A stretch of DNA of 64,000 bases from Effrenium voratum (taxonomy: Eukaryota > Sar > Dinophyceae > Suessiales > Symbiodiniaceae): contig CAUJNA010003772.1 of the NCBI GenBank assembly GCA_963377175.1, positions 470,001 through 534,000 on the forward strand, written 5' to 3'. The notes beneath the pieces are model-generated. The model did not search any database and had not been told where the DNA came from. It worked only from the letters and a program-made list of their open reading frames with translations. The stretch's first letter is position 1. The number at the start of each line of letters is the position of its first letter. Below are positions 28,076-40,896 of this stretch, in pieces. A program made the translations under genes and the position numbers.

Positions 28076-30900
28076 GGAAGAACAAAAAACGGCGACCCAC
28101 ACGGCCAAAGCGGCAACTCCTCCGTTCTGGCTTGACAACCATCAAGACCGCTCGGAAACCGGCCGTTTTTGTGTACAAGAACCATGGTTGAGAAGGATGG
28201 GGTATAACTTTCAACCGAGATCCTTCTTGCGATAAACAGATTGAAAAGAAGAACGGCTGAAGAGGTGATGTTCCAAAAGGTGATGTTTCGTCACCTCTCC
28301 AGCAGACCATCGCACACCGATGAAACAGCTGGTCTTAAAATTGATCGAATACTGAACTTATAGGGAAACAGCGCGGGAGTTCCGTTGGCCGCTCTCCCCA
28401 AAACGGCCGCAAATCTACAAAGCGCTCACTCCGAAAACATAGCCTCTGGAAATGAGAGATCTCCTTTTTGAGTGACCTGAAATGGGCTCCAATGGGTTCT
28501 AGGATGCTAAACAAATGATTGTCCTTTAGCGCAAACTGGAACCTTGTGTACTGGAACCCGTTTTGGGTCCCTTGGCTTTTATCTGCTTAGCAGGGGGTCT
28601 GGAGACAAACAAACAAATGATCCGTCCACTTGTTTTTTTCCTTTGGGCGCCGCATCCTCTCGTGCGCACGCCTTCAAGGTGAGAATTATTTCCACACGTG
28701 GGAATGCGACATGCTATCTAGCACCCAGTGATGTTTCTTGATTTTCTTGCCGAGAACAGGTGCCGAGACCGTCGGCCGCCCGGTAGCAAGGGATGCACTA
28801 AGATACTGTCAAGGCGTAAGTTAGCACGATGCAAGCACAACAAAAACACATCAAACAAACCGTGGGTGGTAGGGGGGGGACCCTTGAACCCTGATTTTTC
28901 AGGTAGGGGTGGTTGGATGATAAGAGCTTGCCTTGTTGCGGGTTCCATCTTGCCTCGCAAAAAGGGCAAAAGATAAGTGAAGTCTGGCAATGATACTGCG
29001 GACACAATTTTGCACCTGGGCCGCGCCTTGTGCCGAGCGGAACCTGGAGAAAAGGGGAGGGCCACTGGCTTTTTCTGGATATTTCGCAGACTAGGGCCCC
29101 CTAAAGTGCTTTGTTTCATGTTGGTTCCGTTTGAATGCCAGCTCAAAGGGGGTCCGAAATCCATTTCGAGAAGACGGGGAAAAAAGGACGCGTAAGGTTC
29201 TCGGGCTCAAGGAACCCGGGCTCCAAGACACACCCCGACTTGGGAGGGGTCGAGCCAAACCTTCGAACATCTCTTGGAATGGCTCCCGGACACATCTCCG
29301 TGCACTCGTGGTACCCCCGTTTTGGAGTGGTTTTTACCATTTTGGGGGTCCCCTATTTAAGACACCCCCCACATGGTCCCACGCCAGGCTTTTGCCATGG
29401 CTTGGGGTCTTCCATAGGGCATCGCTTCCTTGGCAGAAGAAAGAGTTCGCTTTCTTCGGTAAGCAGCTTTTTGTTCGGCAGACTTAGTTAGGCCCAAAAC
29501 AGGAAAAACAGAATGGAGCAAGACATCTTGCTAGATTGGGGCATGTAGCTATGACAATTCGAGTGCATTTCGCATTGAATGTTGGGCATTGTCTTGGCAA
29601 ACAATAGTGTGTTCCAAACTCAATATTTGTCAAGTTCACACATGCGCACAACACATAAGAATACCCGACCTCTTCATGTGAGTGGCCGAGCTACATGGTT
29701 GTGTCCTGGTGTGTGCTTTTTCTTCGGAACCCCCTTTTGGTTTTACAGGACACAAAAGGGAGACAAACCATTTTGTGGGTCATTTTGAGACAACCCCATA
29801 TCTCGGAATTGGTGCGCGTTTGGGTCCGAACGGAGACATGGGGCCCTTGCAGAGTAACACCGTTCTACAAGGGACAATTTGTGGCCTGTCCCCCTGGTTG
29901 CATCCGAATTTTGGCGGCTGTCTTTCGCGCCACCGAATCCGCAAGTCCGGAAATGTGTTTGACGCACTTGGGCAAGCCTTCAGCAGGACCGGGTAGATAT
30001 TTCCCAAAAGATCGGCGTGGGATTTGGTTTGCCAAACATGGACACAACCACAATGACTGGACAACCCCCCTGAGCAGAACTACCCACAAACAGTGGATGA
30101 TGGAATCTTTGGAGGACACCCGCCAAATGTTGACCTTTGGAGCCTTCGTGTGCCGTCCAACCTGCCTCATCAGTGTGCTGGATGGGGTCCAATGCTTTGC
30201 AGGCCTGGAAGCCAGGCTCGCAGGGCCAGAGTTGCTCGAGTCAGCCCCATGTTTTTTGTTTTTTTTAACGGAGATCCCACCCCCACAAGAAGGTTGGAAT
30301 AATGTGATTTGCGCCGGAGGGGTCCATGAAAATCTTCACGCGGTCGCTTGGGAGTACCCTGTCTCCGCAAACCTGCCCCGTGGAACCGCAAGGAAAGGCT
30401 GGGCAGCCAATCTGGTAGGGTGGCGGAATGTGACTTGGAGTGCTTGATGGACAACGGAGAGACTTGGCTGCATGTATAGCCACCAACAATATTTGAGGAA
30501 GTTCTAAGCATCAAAGTTATATACAAAATGAGCTATTCACTATGACGACTGTATCATGCTGAAGGGCACATTTGGATTGGGATTTTGTGTAGTCCCCAAA
30601 AAGAATCAAAGGGCACTTCAAAAGAACTTAAAAAGGGGAAGTGCCCTTTGATTAGTTTGTATTACAACCCCCCTTTCTGTAAGACAATCCAAACCCCGCC
30701 GCTTAGATTAACGCAGGTCTCCCCTTGGGAAATGGACGTGGTGTGGGGTTAAATCAGGAGCCCGACATCATTTGGGCGGGGATTCATGTCCAACCACTTA
30801 TGAGACTTCCATGCAACAAATATGAGGTCCTCCGGGTTTTCTCCGCGTTTTCTCCGGGTCTCCTCCGGGTTGCCCGCGGTCGATGTCTGGCAGTTCGCGC

Positions 30901-30966
30901 CTGGGCCACCGCCTGCACCGCCGAGGCGGCCGCCTGCGCACGCTGCCGCGCCAAGGCCTCCGGGTC
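30901..30966 (-). CDS. Unknown gene, exon e
   Basis: TTCAG|G acceptor, DPEALARQRAQAAASAVQAV, AQ, then a CAG|GC donor. It continues the Ala/Gln-rich helix of exon d in phase. Confidence 0.65.
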
Positions 30967-33900
30967 CTGAAGCGCAGCCACTGGGCTGGATACACGTGAC
31001 TCGTTTGCACCTTGGAACGTGACTCGTTTGAAACATTTGCTTATGTTTGCTTCTTCTTCTTCTTCTTCTTTTGTTGCCTTTGGGTTAGCATAGACTGCGC
31101 CTTGTCGCCTGGAGTGTCACAACGAGTGGGCCAAAGTTTTGAGCTCCCCCCCTCCCCCCCCCCCCCGCCCCTGGTAGGGCACATTCCCAACCACAACTCC
31201 CACGTGGTCAAAGCTGATCACGCAACCAATCGTCCCCCATGTTTGGTGCATCGCGACGCAGCTGGTTCCCTTCAGCTTCACGGGCAGCCCCAAGCTTGTT
31301 TGCCACGAGAAAAAGGTCTGGTTTTTTTGGGGGTACCTTTCTTAGGGTTGGCTTAAAGGGAAACCAAAGAAAACCCACCGTCTGGGGGTGTCCTCCTAAC
31401 AAAAAGCCACACCCAAAAAGACCTGGTCGATGCCAGTCTGTACGAGAAGGAAGCGACATGTTCCTGGCAGAACGGGAACCAGCCTTCAAACTTGGCAGCC
31501 ACAAAGACCACGGCAGGCACAGAAAGTCATATTGGTTGCTCCATGTTTAGTCTAAGCACGAACAAATCTTGCACCCCAAAGGGTCCAAAGGGTAAGGATG
31601 CCTGGGGGCCATTTTCTGGGACCCGAGCGGGCCGGCTCCTTTGGAAGGGTAACATGGTTCAGTCTACGTGCCCAGAACTCCCCCCCAAAAAAAGAACAGG
31701 GAAGGGTAGGGTGGTTGGAGCCCCCCAACAAAAACGGAAGTTTCCAAGAACCACTCAAACGGGTGATGGAGCGCCAAAATCGATATGGAATCCAACTTTG
31801 ACTTTCACTTTGGTGGTCTCCCTTTTCACTGGCAGAAAAAGGGCTCGTTGTCCAGCTGTGGTTGCTATGCCCTTGAAAATGGGGCCAAGAAAGAACCTAA
31901 AACTTCAAGCCACCAAGGAATCACGCGCGGCTGCTTCTATCTCTGGGCTTGCTTTCTACTTGTTCCATATTTGTTGAAATCAACTACCTTGAGCCCTGCA
32001 CAGAAAGCAGCAAAGAAAGGGCAAACTTTCTTGACATTTTGGTGGCCCAAACATGAACACCAACAGGCCAGTTCAGGTCGGCTTAGGCTATGGCTGTGGG
32101 CAAGTGAGTTTGGACGCTTAACCAAACGCGTTCGCCCCTTAGACCCCTGCAACACTGTGCAAAGCATTTGGAATAAAAAAAAAACAGAAAAGGGAAGTTG
32201 ACGGAACATTGAACGGGGTAAAGGAACCCAGGCACATTGCCAGCACCCACAATCCCAGTAGACCTCCAACTACTCGCCCGGAGCCACAAACAAACGACCT
32301 TCCGGCCCCCACAAAAGCAAAAAGAAACCCCACCCCCACCCCTCCTCTCAAAGAAAGACAAAACACAACACGCCAAAGTCAAATCACGTAATTTGATGCC
32401 ACACGATGGCATCAAAGCCGACCCCGCTGAGGATAGGACAGCCGTAGGGGAGCTCTCGGCGCTGACCTGCCGAGGCCACTTCGCGCCGTCTGGCACCGCA
32501 AAACCCTACGACCCCACAATTAACCTGACCGTGTTTTGTTTGAACACCTCCAGTTGCTTGAGTCACCCGGAAAACATCAAGCAATAGTTTGGGAGAAGAG
32601 CCCAGTTTGAAGGGGACAAGGGTCTGACTAGTTCAACCCATGTTGTTCCTGTATGGGTACATGGAAAAATCAGGGTTGCCCCCAAAATAACTACATAAAA
32701 CCCATACACACATGCGACTAGCTTCCTGCAACCATGCAAAACACAACCTGGCAGACAGTATTTACTACGTCTGTTTACTGAGTGACCAAGGGAAAAACAA
32801 GAGTTCCAAGGAGAAGGTCGCAGCTCTCCTTGGTGTCCTTTGGACAAAAATATATGGCACTAGCAAATGAAAAGGGAACCAGACCGAAACCGACGGAACC
32901 AATGCGTTTTCAAGCCGGAAAATAAACCTACTTCGGATGAACCAAATCCGCTTTGCACACTTTCAGTGATCATAGGGCGTCATCCATTTCAATTGGTGCG
33001 AAGCAAATTTTGTCCACTTACAGTATTGCCCCCAACTATTTTACAATTCTCGAAGTCACCTCCTAAGTTGAAAGTTGTGACAACTTTGATACCCATGCAA
33101 CAGAAACAGTCGAACTCATCATCCCAGCCTGAGCAGCCGGCTCCGGCTCCGGCGCTTGGAGCGCCTGGGCACGCTGCTTCAGCGTGTCCAGGTCCAGCTC
33201 CTGAGGCGCAAGGAATTCGTAGCAAGGACAGCGCAACAGCAACCCCAGCGTCTTGTCAGGATTCTTCCATTTTTTTTTGTTGCATCCTCTTCCGATTGCA
33301 GCCAGGGTTGTGGAGTTTTGCAGCTTTGTTCAAAAAAGGAAACTGAGAGACAATGGTGCATCCAGCCAGGATGGGTCAACCTCTTGAAGAATGCATCCTG
33401 GCTCTTGAAGAATGAAGCATGATCTGAACGACTATTCACTTCGCACGGCGCAACTGCAACTGAAACTACGATTTTTTGACGGTACCCAAAAAGAAATCCA
33501 CAATTGTGTGGGGTCCCCAAGTTGGGCAAACCCATTTATTTAGTCAACCTTAAGGTGTCAAACAGGTTCCGACCCGCAGTTCCATAGTTGTAGGCACTTT
33601 TTGGCTGACCCATGGAAACTCAGCGGAAAACAAAGAGGAAACATCTTTTGAGACTCCTTGGGTCTTGGGGCCCCACGACCAGACCTGTGCCGAGCCCACG
33701 TTGCATGCTTAGATTACTCTTTAAAAACAAGCCCCTTTGGGGTTGATCTTAGAGTCTAAAGGGGAACCCCCCCCCCCAAAAAAAAAAAAGAGTTGCAACA
33801 CGGAAGCAACATTCCCAAAGGAAAGAAGGAAGCGGCCAGCGCCCACTGGGTGTCTAGGTTTCTGGGCTTCCTATCGGGTTTCAGGTCACCCGAAGAACGG

Positions 33901-36232
33901 CCGCCCCGCCAAAACCAACCCACGAGGAGCTCCTCGGAGATCCGCCGGGCTAGATCGGCGGGGCTCGCTTTGGCCCGGACCTTTCGGCGGAGCTGAGCCC
34001 GAGTCCATGTCAGGGGATCCGGAGAGGAATTGAGTGAGGAATTCAGTGGCACGTCGTTTGGGGAGGTGCTTCCTTAATTTGGGAGATATGGCATTTGGCT
34101 TGGTTGGGTGTCTTTTTTGGAGTTGCTACGCCTTTGGCAAGACGAAAACCGAAGCCCAAAAGGCCCCTCACAATGACACCCCCCAATTGGCCCGCTAAAA
34201 AAGGCACCCAAAAGGAACCCTCTTAGCCTTTCGCCCGCCCTAACTCGGGGGCCACGTGGCTTCGGTTTGCCTTCGGTTTCCCAACCCCCAAACGGGCACC
34301 CTCAAAAAACAGACCCATATGTGGGTATGCTTCATAAGGCTGGGCAAACATCAATTGCAAGCAATATGGTTATGTGTCCAAAAAGGGCGATCGCAAGTGT
34401 TCTTTCTAGTGGCTTCCCTTAAATTAATATGAACAGGATGCCATGAAAGAACATGTGTACGTGGAAGTTACTAATATTTGGAATCGTCATTGAGTCAATT
34501 CAAATCCGAGGATAAGTACGAGCTTCAACTGGGGACACGTGCAGCTGATTTGGAGTGTAGTGGTTTGATGGAAGGTCACAGTGTGCAAAGGGGTACTGGA
34601 GAAACAAGTGGCAGAACATAATTGGAATTCAGGATCAAGCACTTTTTGGGGAAGGCCCCCCCCTATCGCAGTTGGGTAACGGTAGATGGCACATGTCCCG
34701 CAGCTTGGTTGGTGATTCCCTTGCCCACATCTACGTCATGTCAACCTCGGATTAATCCGCAAAAGACTTGCTAAGGGCACTTCCCCTGTAGGAAAATGAT
34801 CTATCTTGGGGCTTACCTCTGACTAGGGTCCTCTGTGCTTGCCCACGCGGTTGCGTCTTATACAGGACCCCCCAAGATGACCTCGGCTTTCCTTTTGGTT
34901 CCCCTTTACAACCTCCAAAAAGACGAGGCACCCACATCCACCGGGAGAAAATGCGCCATCTTCTCCACAGGTTCCGCGCCTTGCCAGGAGGCGGCCTCTC
35001 ATCCGGAGGCGTGATCGTCCCAGTGGACTCCTCGTCCTCCTATCAATGCGTGCAAGCCGCCAAGAACCCGCGCATATTCAGACGGACATCCTCAAGCACC
35101 CTAAAATGGCACATGGGTTGTGTCAAAATAGGGGGAAGTCCCTGAAGTCCCTGCAAAATGAGTGGTTTCCTGTTGGTTTTCTGTTTGCGCCACCCAAAAA
35201 CGTGCACCCTAACAAAAAGACCCGCCCAAATAGGGGAGGGCCGGGATTCTCTCTGCCAAAAAAAACAGGGGCGGGGTTGCTCAAAAATGATGTTGGAAAA
35301 ACCCCTTCTCAGTTCCCTTTTAGCGTAAACGGCCCCTGGAGTTAGCATGGAAACAAAAGAAAGCTCTAAATCGAATCGCCCCTGGCCGAGGCGGGCAGCG
35401 AGAAGAGTTTACAATAGAAACTAACCCATTGGTTGCTGGTGGCTGATTATTTGCAAAAGGGAACGCCTTGGGTTTCAGTCCATCCCTTGGGTCATCAAAC
35501 AACAAAACCCTGCCAACCAATGTACGCCAAAGTTGAACACCCGGAAACTGACGGGTCGCCGGGCTGGCTTACCATTCAGTGAAGGCCCTTGCAATTGAAC
35601 TGCCCAAAACGGGTTCCCTATATTTCCTTCTTCAGAGTTGCCCTCCGAAAAGGTAGAGCTCAAATTCACAAACAAGGGACAAGTTGGGAACTCTGTCATT
35701 TCTAGTGGGGAACTGCGGGGCTCTTCTGCCGACTCCCTTGCTGGGGAGGAGTTTGGCCTACAGCACGAAGACTTTCCGAGGCCCAAAAAGAAGAGGATGT
35801 CAAACGGGCCTCAGTTGCGCAAGGAGCAAGCAGTCAAAGTGCTTCCCTTTGCAAGCCAACACATTGCCTCCCGCTTGTGAGCTTTTCTACACACGGTGCT
35901 GAACCGGTTGTCACCTCAACTAACAGATTATTAGCCTACTCTAACATGTAATAAAACATGTTCTCTCGAATTGAGGGGGGGGGTTAGACTGGGGTTTGGA
36001 GGTTAGCGGGGTTCCCATCTCCCCTCTACAATCAAACCAATGGCGAACCCCAAACCACCAATTCAGGGCTACCTGAATAAAATAGTTTCGGAAGAGACCC
36101 CAGTAACCACGGCCGCACTCCCACAAGCACCCGCTAGATGCAAGCAGCCTCCGCCGGCAGTCTGCCCACCGGCCTCGTCCGGATCGGGCGAAATCCACGC
36201 GAGTCCCTCATGGAAAGTCATTCGGATCCCAC
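30901..36232 (-). CDS. Unknown minus-strand gene, chain of five small exons (partial)
   Basis: Exons at 36174-36232, 35061-35090, 33924-33980, 33129-33200 and 30901-30966 all have AG|G acceptors and connect at phase 0. The predicted stretch runs from a GIRMTFHEGLAWISPDPDE segment through a basic helix into an Ala/Gln/Glu-rich, probably helical or coiled region. Start, stop and function are not visible. Exons at 28.0 and 25.9 kb downstream and 40.9 and 42.5 kb upstream may belong to it. It lies upstream of the channel gene and points the same way. Confidence 0.5.
31318..31382. repeat. Dispersed ~60-bp element with GGTACC core, copy A
   Basis: The plus strand holds TTTTTTGGGGGTACCTTTC, then GGGTTGGCTTAAAGGGAAAC and CAAAG. 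It closely matches 54717-54776. Looser copies of the GGGAAACCAAA part lie near 3845, 34885 (minus), 40748 and 56290 (minus). Confidence 0.65.
32420..32500. other. GC-rich coding-like island, strand unresolved
   Basis: The minus strand holds REVASAGQRRELPYGCPILS in one frame; the plus strand holds DRTAVGELSALTCRGHFAPS. Neither has a clear AG|G acceptor plus donor pair that fits its neighbours. Confidence 0.25.
33129..33200 (-). CDS. Unknown gene, exon d
   Basis: A pyrimidine-rich stretch ends CTCAG|G, then ELDLDTLKQRAQALQAPEPE and PAAQ, with a CAG|GC donor. Phase 0 at both ends. Confidence 0.65.
33924..33980 (-). CDS. Unknown gene, exon c
   Basis: GAAAG|G acceptor, VRAKASPADLARRISEELL, then a CTC|GTGGGT donor. 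Phase 0 at both ends. Confidence 0.55.
35061..35090 (-). CDS. Unknown gene, possible 10-codon exon b
   Basis: TTGAG|G acceptor, DVRLNMRGFL, then a TTG|GC donor. The same block is also open on plus (ALPGGGLSSGGVIVPVDSSS), so the strand is not settled. Confidence 0.3.
36174..36232 (-). CDS. Unknown gene, exon a
   Basis: GCAGAG|G acceptor and GACGAG|GC donor. It encodes GIRMTFHEGLAWISPDPDE. Both other frames hit stops, which supports this frame. Confidence 0.55.
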
Positions 36233-39200
36233 CTCTGCAGGTCAAAATGGAACCTCGACAGCCAGGAACCTCCTTTGACCTATGATGGGTATGTAAAAAG
36301 AAAAACGTGGCGGATGTGGAACTCCGTGATTTGTTGATCCGTTGTTTATAATTCATACTTTGGGGGGATGGTCATGTCACATATGATTTTGAAAGCTCTG
36401 TCTCTCTCTACAGTCTTGAAGGTATCTCTGGCCAGGAAGCGCCGAGGAATGCATTAATTTCCTTTGACACACGGAGAAATTGTGGGTGGCCTTTGAATGA
36501 ATTTGGCTCCCTGGGTCCTGGGAATAGCGAGTCGGGCAACCCTCTGTAATAATTGGAGTCCATCCTACTAATGCTACTAGCAGATTCTCCCCAATCAGAT
36601 TCAACCAGTTCTGCAAAAGGTCCCTCCCGCACTTTGGCCACGCTGCGGCTGGATTTCATGGAAAGCTGCGTACTTTGGACTGGGTGGTTCGGGGTGGTCG
36701 GCTGTGGGCTGCAGCACTTTGGGCACTCTGCGTGGATCTCGTGGCAGTCTACGTACTTTGGACTGATGCTGGCCCCAAGAAGAAGCATGTCTTTCAAACA
36801 TGGAACCAGTTCCAAAACTGGTGTGACCTAAACCAACCAATTATCTGCCTCTTTATGAATCAGTTCTATCACATCGATCGTTTCTGCATCCCAACAATGA
36901 CCCCCCCCCCCCATACCCATAAGATGGCGAAAGCCATGTGCAAAAAGCATTTCCCAAAAATGTTCAAATTTAGAGGGGTTGTTTGGTCATTTTATGGGCT
37001 CGTTTCGTGGCAGGTGCAGCACTTTGGGCACCCTGTGGCTGGATTTCGTGGCAGGCTGCGTGCTTTAGTCTGTAACGTTCTGATGCTTGCGTGGCTACAC
37101 GCGTTTGTTGCTTTGCGTGGCACACATACGTACTTACTCTCGGCTCTGAACTTACACTCAGCAACTTACACATACTGATTCTCACTCACTCAACTTACAC
37201 CCACTGACTTTCAAACAGTCTCACTCGCACTCCCTCAACTTACATATTCTTCCCCTCGCTCACTCAAATTACACTCACACTTTAAAATAGCTAGCCAGAG
37301 ACGGCTCAGGGCAAGACTGGAGGATACAAACAATGGCGGAGGCCCAGCGCCACACGTGAGAAGGAAGACCCACATCTCAGACCTGAAAACAACTCCAGGA
37401 AGCGCAGGTTCCAGACCAGCTTGCTCCCGTCATGGGCAAAAGATCGGCTTTCGCCAAACCACTGTCCGTGATACAACCAGAAAAACAACGTGTATTGCCC
37501 CCTTACTATTAATTAATGTGGCGTGTAGCACAGATACAAACGCCAATGTCCAGGACTGCAATCTGCATCGCCCGGAAAGGCAGCACAAAGCCACACGCTG
37601 AACTGCAACGAGAACTGACCCCTGACGGCTAAAAGCCAACCTCAACTGAGGGACACTCAAGCCACCAATCCAAGCGACCAGCTAAGGGATACGACGATAC
37701 GAGATAGTTCCCTGTTGATTGCTACCTGTTGTAAGTTCAGGATGTCAAGTCAAGCCACCCAACTTTGACCTAAGCAAATTAATGTCAATTGGGGATTGGT
37801 CAACGTTCAACACTAGACCTATAGGATTTAAATCGGTTCTTTGGTCATCATTTCAGTCAAGGGCCAACAAATAAGATGGTACCAAACGGTGACCCCATAA
37901 ACTTCCCTCCGCCCTTTGGTGGGTATAGTTTAGGTTGGGATTCATATCCACCAAACATTTTTGAGCTGGTTCCAACTCTTAGAATTCATAGCCATGGGTG
38001 TCTTTTTTGGAGGGCACCCTTTCCGGCTACAATATATATATATATATATATAGGGAACCCTGTGCCACTTGCTGCCCCCAACTCGGGCGCCCTGCAATCT
38101 GTGCTGCCCCCGCGGTGTGAACTGAGAGGCGTGGCGCTGGTCCTTGGAAATTCCCCAAAAGTTGGCCTTGGACCTGGGTGTTGCTCAAAGATAGGTAGGG
38201 TTACGATGGGTTTAGGTGGTTTGAGTGGGATGGAAAGTGTCTCAAATTCGACCCCCCAAACTGGGCGCGGTTTGTTTTCCCAAAAAGCACCCCAACAAAT
38301 GGTACCCTCAAAGAAAGATACCCCCAAAAAGGGAACGCTCTTTTGGGTGCCTGCTTGTCACCTTGGCTTGACACATACCCTGTTAGAAGGTGTTCGAAGG
38401 AAAGTCCATGACCACAGGAAGTGAGTTTAGATGGTTCAGGGGGTTGGTACCGTAAACCTGACCCCTTGGTGAGTCATAGGCTTAGCCTCACAAAATACTT
38501 TGGCAGACCATAAGCTCAGCGCAGCATGAAACCAGACACCACGACGGGTGTGATTTTTGATGGGTCACAGACTCATTGATGGACATGGTGCGGATTCATG
38601 TCCACTTGCGCGGTTCCCAAAATAATCGGAGCGGTCCTCTGGGTTTCATTTGTGGGAAGACGTGGCCATGACGGGGTACTCTTCTTGCCGGCAAAAGGGA
38701 CAAACCCTCCAACACAAGGACAAACAAAAGGCACCACCGACCTCTCTTGGATGCTGGCCCATGCCACATCCGCGGCCGAGGTTTGAGGAGAAGCCTTGAG
38801 AGCATCGGGAGGGTGGCCGAGTTTGACCCGAAACTGACCAGACATGCTAAACAGGGGATCTGGAAAAATCCAAACGAAGAAAATCATACCCATCCCCGTT
38901 GGGCTTCCTAAATCTAGAACATGTCGGCTACTTAGCACCCAGCAGTGCCGTGCTTCGAGTCAACAAGCAATACTCCGTGGACAATTGCAAGAGCCCTTGG
39001 CTTTTAATGGTGACCCCGGATTAATAACCCCGCCATATGATTAATCGGGGCGTGTTCCCTCCAAAAGTGGCGAATCCCCACAAAAGGGAATTGAACACCC
39101 CCCAATCAAAATCAGGGGTTCTGCTCCAACCGCGTGCCCACTGATATCTGAGACCCTGAAAACCAACATGGAACCGACCAAGAGGGTCCCCCAAAAATTA

Positions 39201-39529
39201 TCAGCAAAATCGGCGTGCATGTATTGTATTGCTGCAGTTCAGAAGTGCAAGCGAATACTTCTAAGCCTTCTGATAAGAATGCTAAGATTCTGATAGATGG
39301 GCTCAACAGTCTGTGGGAATGATCGCCCTACCCAAATCGCCAAAAGCGGGACAGATCTCGGACATGTGAAATTGGCTGTCAATGAACCCATCCTGTGGTC
39401 TTGCCCCCTAGATAGGACAGGGGCAACTGCTTCCTTGGATTCACTGCCATTAGCTAGGACTCGGCCCATGTCAAGGAGACCTCGAATTCCCATCCGGATC
39501 AAAACAAGCTCGAGCCTTTACGTTTGACG

Positions 39530-39847
39530 GCTCAAAGAGAGACTAACTAGTTGTGCACGAGTTCCAAGTTTGCAAGGGTCCCGAGCTCCTTTTGGCAGGC
39601 TTGACTGGAAACTCAACTCATTCAAAGTTGTCTCTCTACTTGTTGTTACCGTGTTTGACTGATGTATCTCGAAACATCGATCAGGGACGCTCAAAGAGAG
39701 ACTAACTAGTTGTGCACGAGTTCCAAGTTTGCAAGGGTCCCGAGCTCCTTTTGGCAGGCTTGACTGGAAACTCAACTCATTCAAAGTTGTCTCTCTACTT
39801 GTTGTTACCGTGTTTGACTGATGTATCTCGAAACATCGATCAGGGAC
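39530..39847. repeat. Identical 159-bp direct duplication
   Basis: GCTCAAAGAGAGACTAACTA begins at 39530 and 39689. I found no base difference over 159 bp. It is non-coding by appearance and must be very recent or maintained by conversion, or it is an assembly artefact. Confidence 0.93.
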
Positions 39848-40230
39848 GCGGGGAGGTGTGGCGTTTAAGAAACAACCTGCAAAATGCGGGTTTGCAATCG
39901 GCTCTCTGAGCTGCCGTCCATACCAGGTGTGAGGGTCAATGGAAATTTTCAATGAGGGTCTGTGCACTTCCATCTTTCTTGAGCTTCAACATGCTGCGGA
40001 TGGAAATCCACTTTGCACCACTTGGTAGGTGGCTCATCCAGATGTCCGACAATTTCCGTGGATTCATCCACTGCATTTCTTCATAGCCTCTTGCTATTCT
40101 GGTCACCAATCACTTCTTTACACCCCAGAGGTATGGGAGGGCAAGGGTCTGCAAATCCAAAGACGTTTCATATGTGGGAGGTCCCTGGAGGGTCAATTTC
40201 CTCCAAAAAGGACCTCTCTCAGGCGCCCTG

Positions 40231-40290
40231 AGGGAGGGAGGGAGGGAGGGAAGGGAAGGGAAGGGAGGGAAGGGAGGGAAGGGAGGGCAG
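40231..40290. repeat. (GGGA)n / GGGAAGGGA tract
   Basis: A G-rich purine run on plus, with potential to form G-quadruplex or triplex structure. Confidence 0.85.
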
Positions 40291-40824
40291 GATTTATCTG
40301 GATGCCCCATTTCAAATGGTCTCCCAAAAACGTTTGAAGTCGACAAACTGTGAGGTGACAAATCCTGTGTTCTCCACAAAAACGGTCTCCTCAAAAAGTT
40401 CAGAGGGAATCCTTCACTTTTTAGGAGAACACCCCTGTTGCTATTGATTCACCTCAGTGGTTCCTTGATCCCTTGCTAAAAGTTGAGTTGTTTGTATGTC
40501 ATTAATCTCTCGAAACTCCATACTAAGTGTGAATTTTCATGGGTCCCGGACCCTTGGACATGATTTAGGTGGGAATTCATGAATTCCTACCGACCATTTT
40601 GAGGTGGTCCCTCTCAAAAAAGTAACGTGCGCGGCCCGCAAAGAAACTCTATGGAATCTGAAAGCTGAGCGAGCAAATGTCCTTCCCCCCTGAAAACTCG
40701 CATGGGCATGTCGTTTTGTTGAGGCCACCCATTTTTGGCATGTTTTTTTTCTCGGGAAACCGAACGGAAATGCTTGCTCCCATTTGGGGGAGTCCACATC
40801 CTATTTCAAGAACCCACATGGAAC

Positions 40825-40896
40825 CTGCAGTGAGAGCGACCCTCTCCCCTCCGCGCCTCGAACACGGAGCCCTGCGTTTCCGCAAGCTCCTTCCGC
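40825..40896 (-). CDS. Exon candidate
   Basis: CTCCAG|G acceptor and CTGCAG|GTTCCA donor. The frame RKELAETQGSVFEARRGEGR is charged and helical, but the other two frames are also open, so the frame is uncertain. Confidence 0.4.

Larger units (their letters stand above)
36233..40824. other. Gene-poor stretch
   Basis: Mostly anonymous sequence with ACTTACACTCACTCAACTTAC-type repeats at 37.13-37.28 kb, a (TA)n tract at 38034-38052 and the 159-bp duplication at 39.5-39.85 kb. A short plus-strand open segment at about 38720-38780 (TTDLSWMLAHATSAAE before GTTTGA) is the only coding-like hint, and it is weak. Confidence 0.5.
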
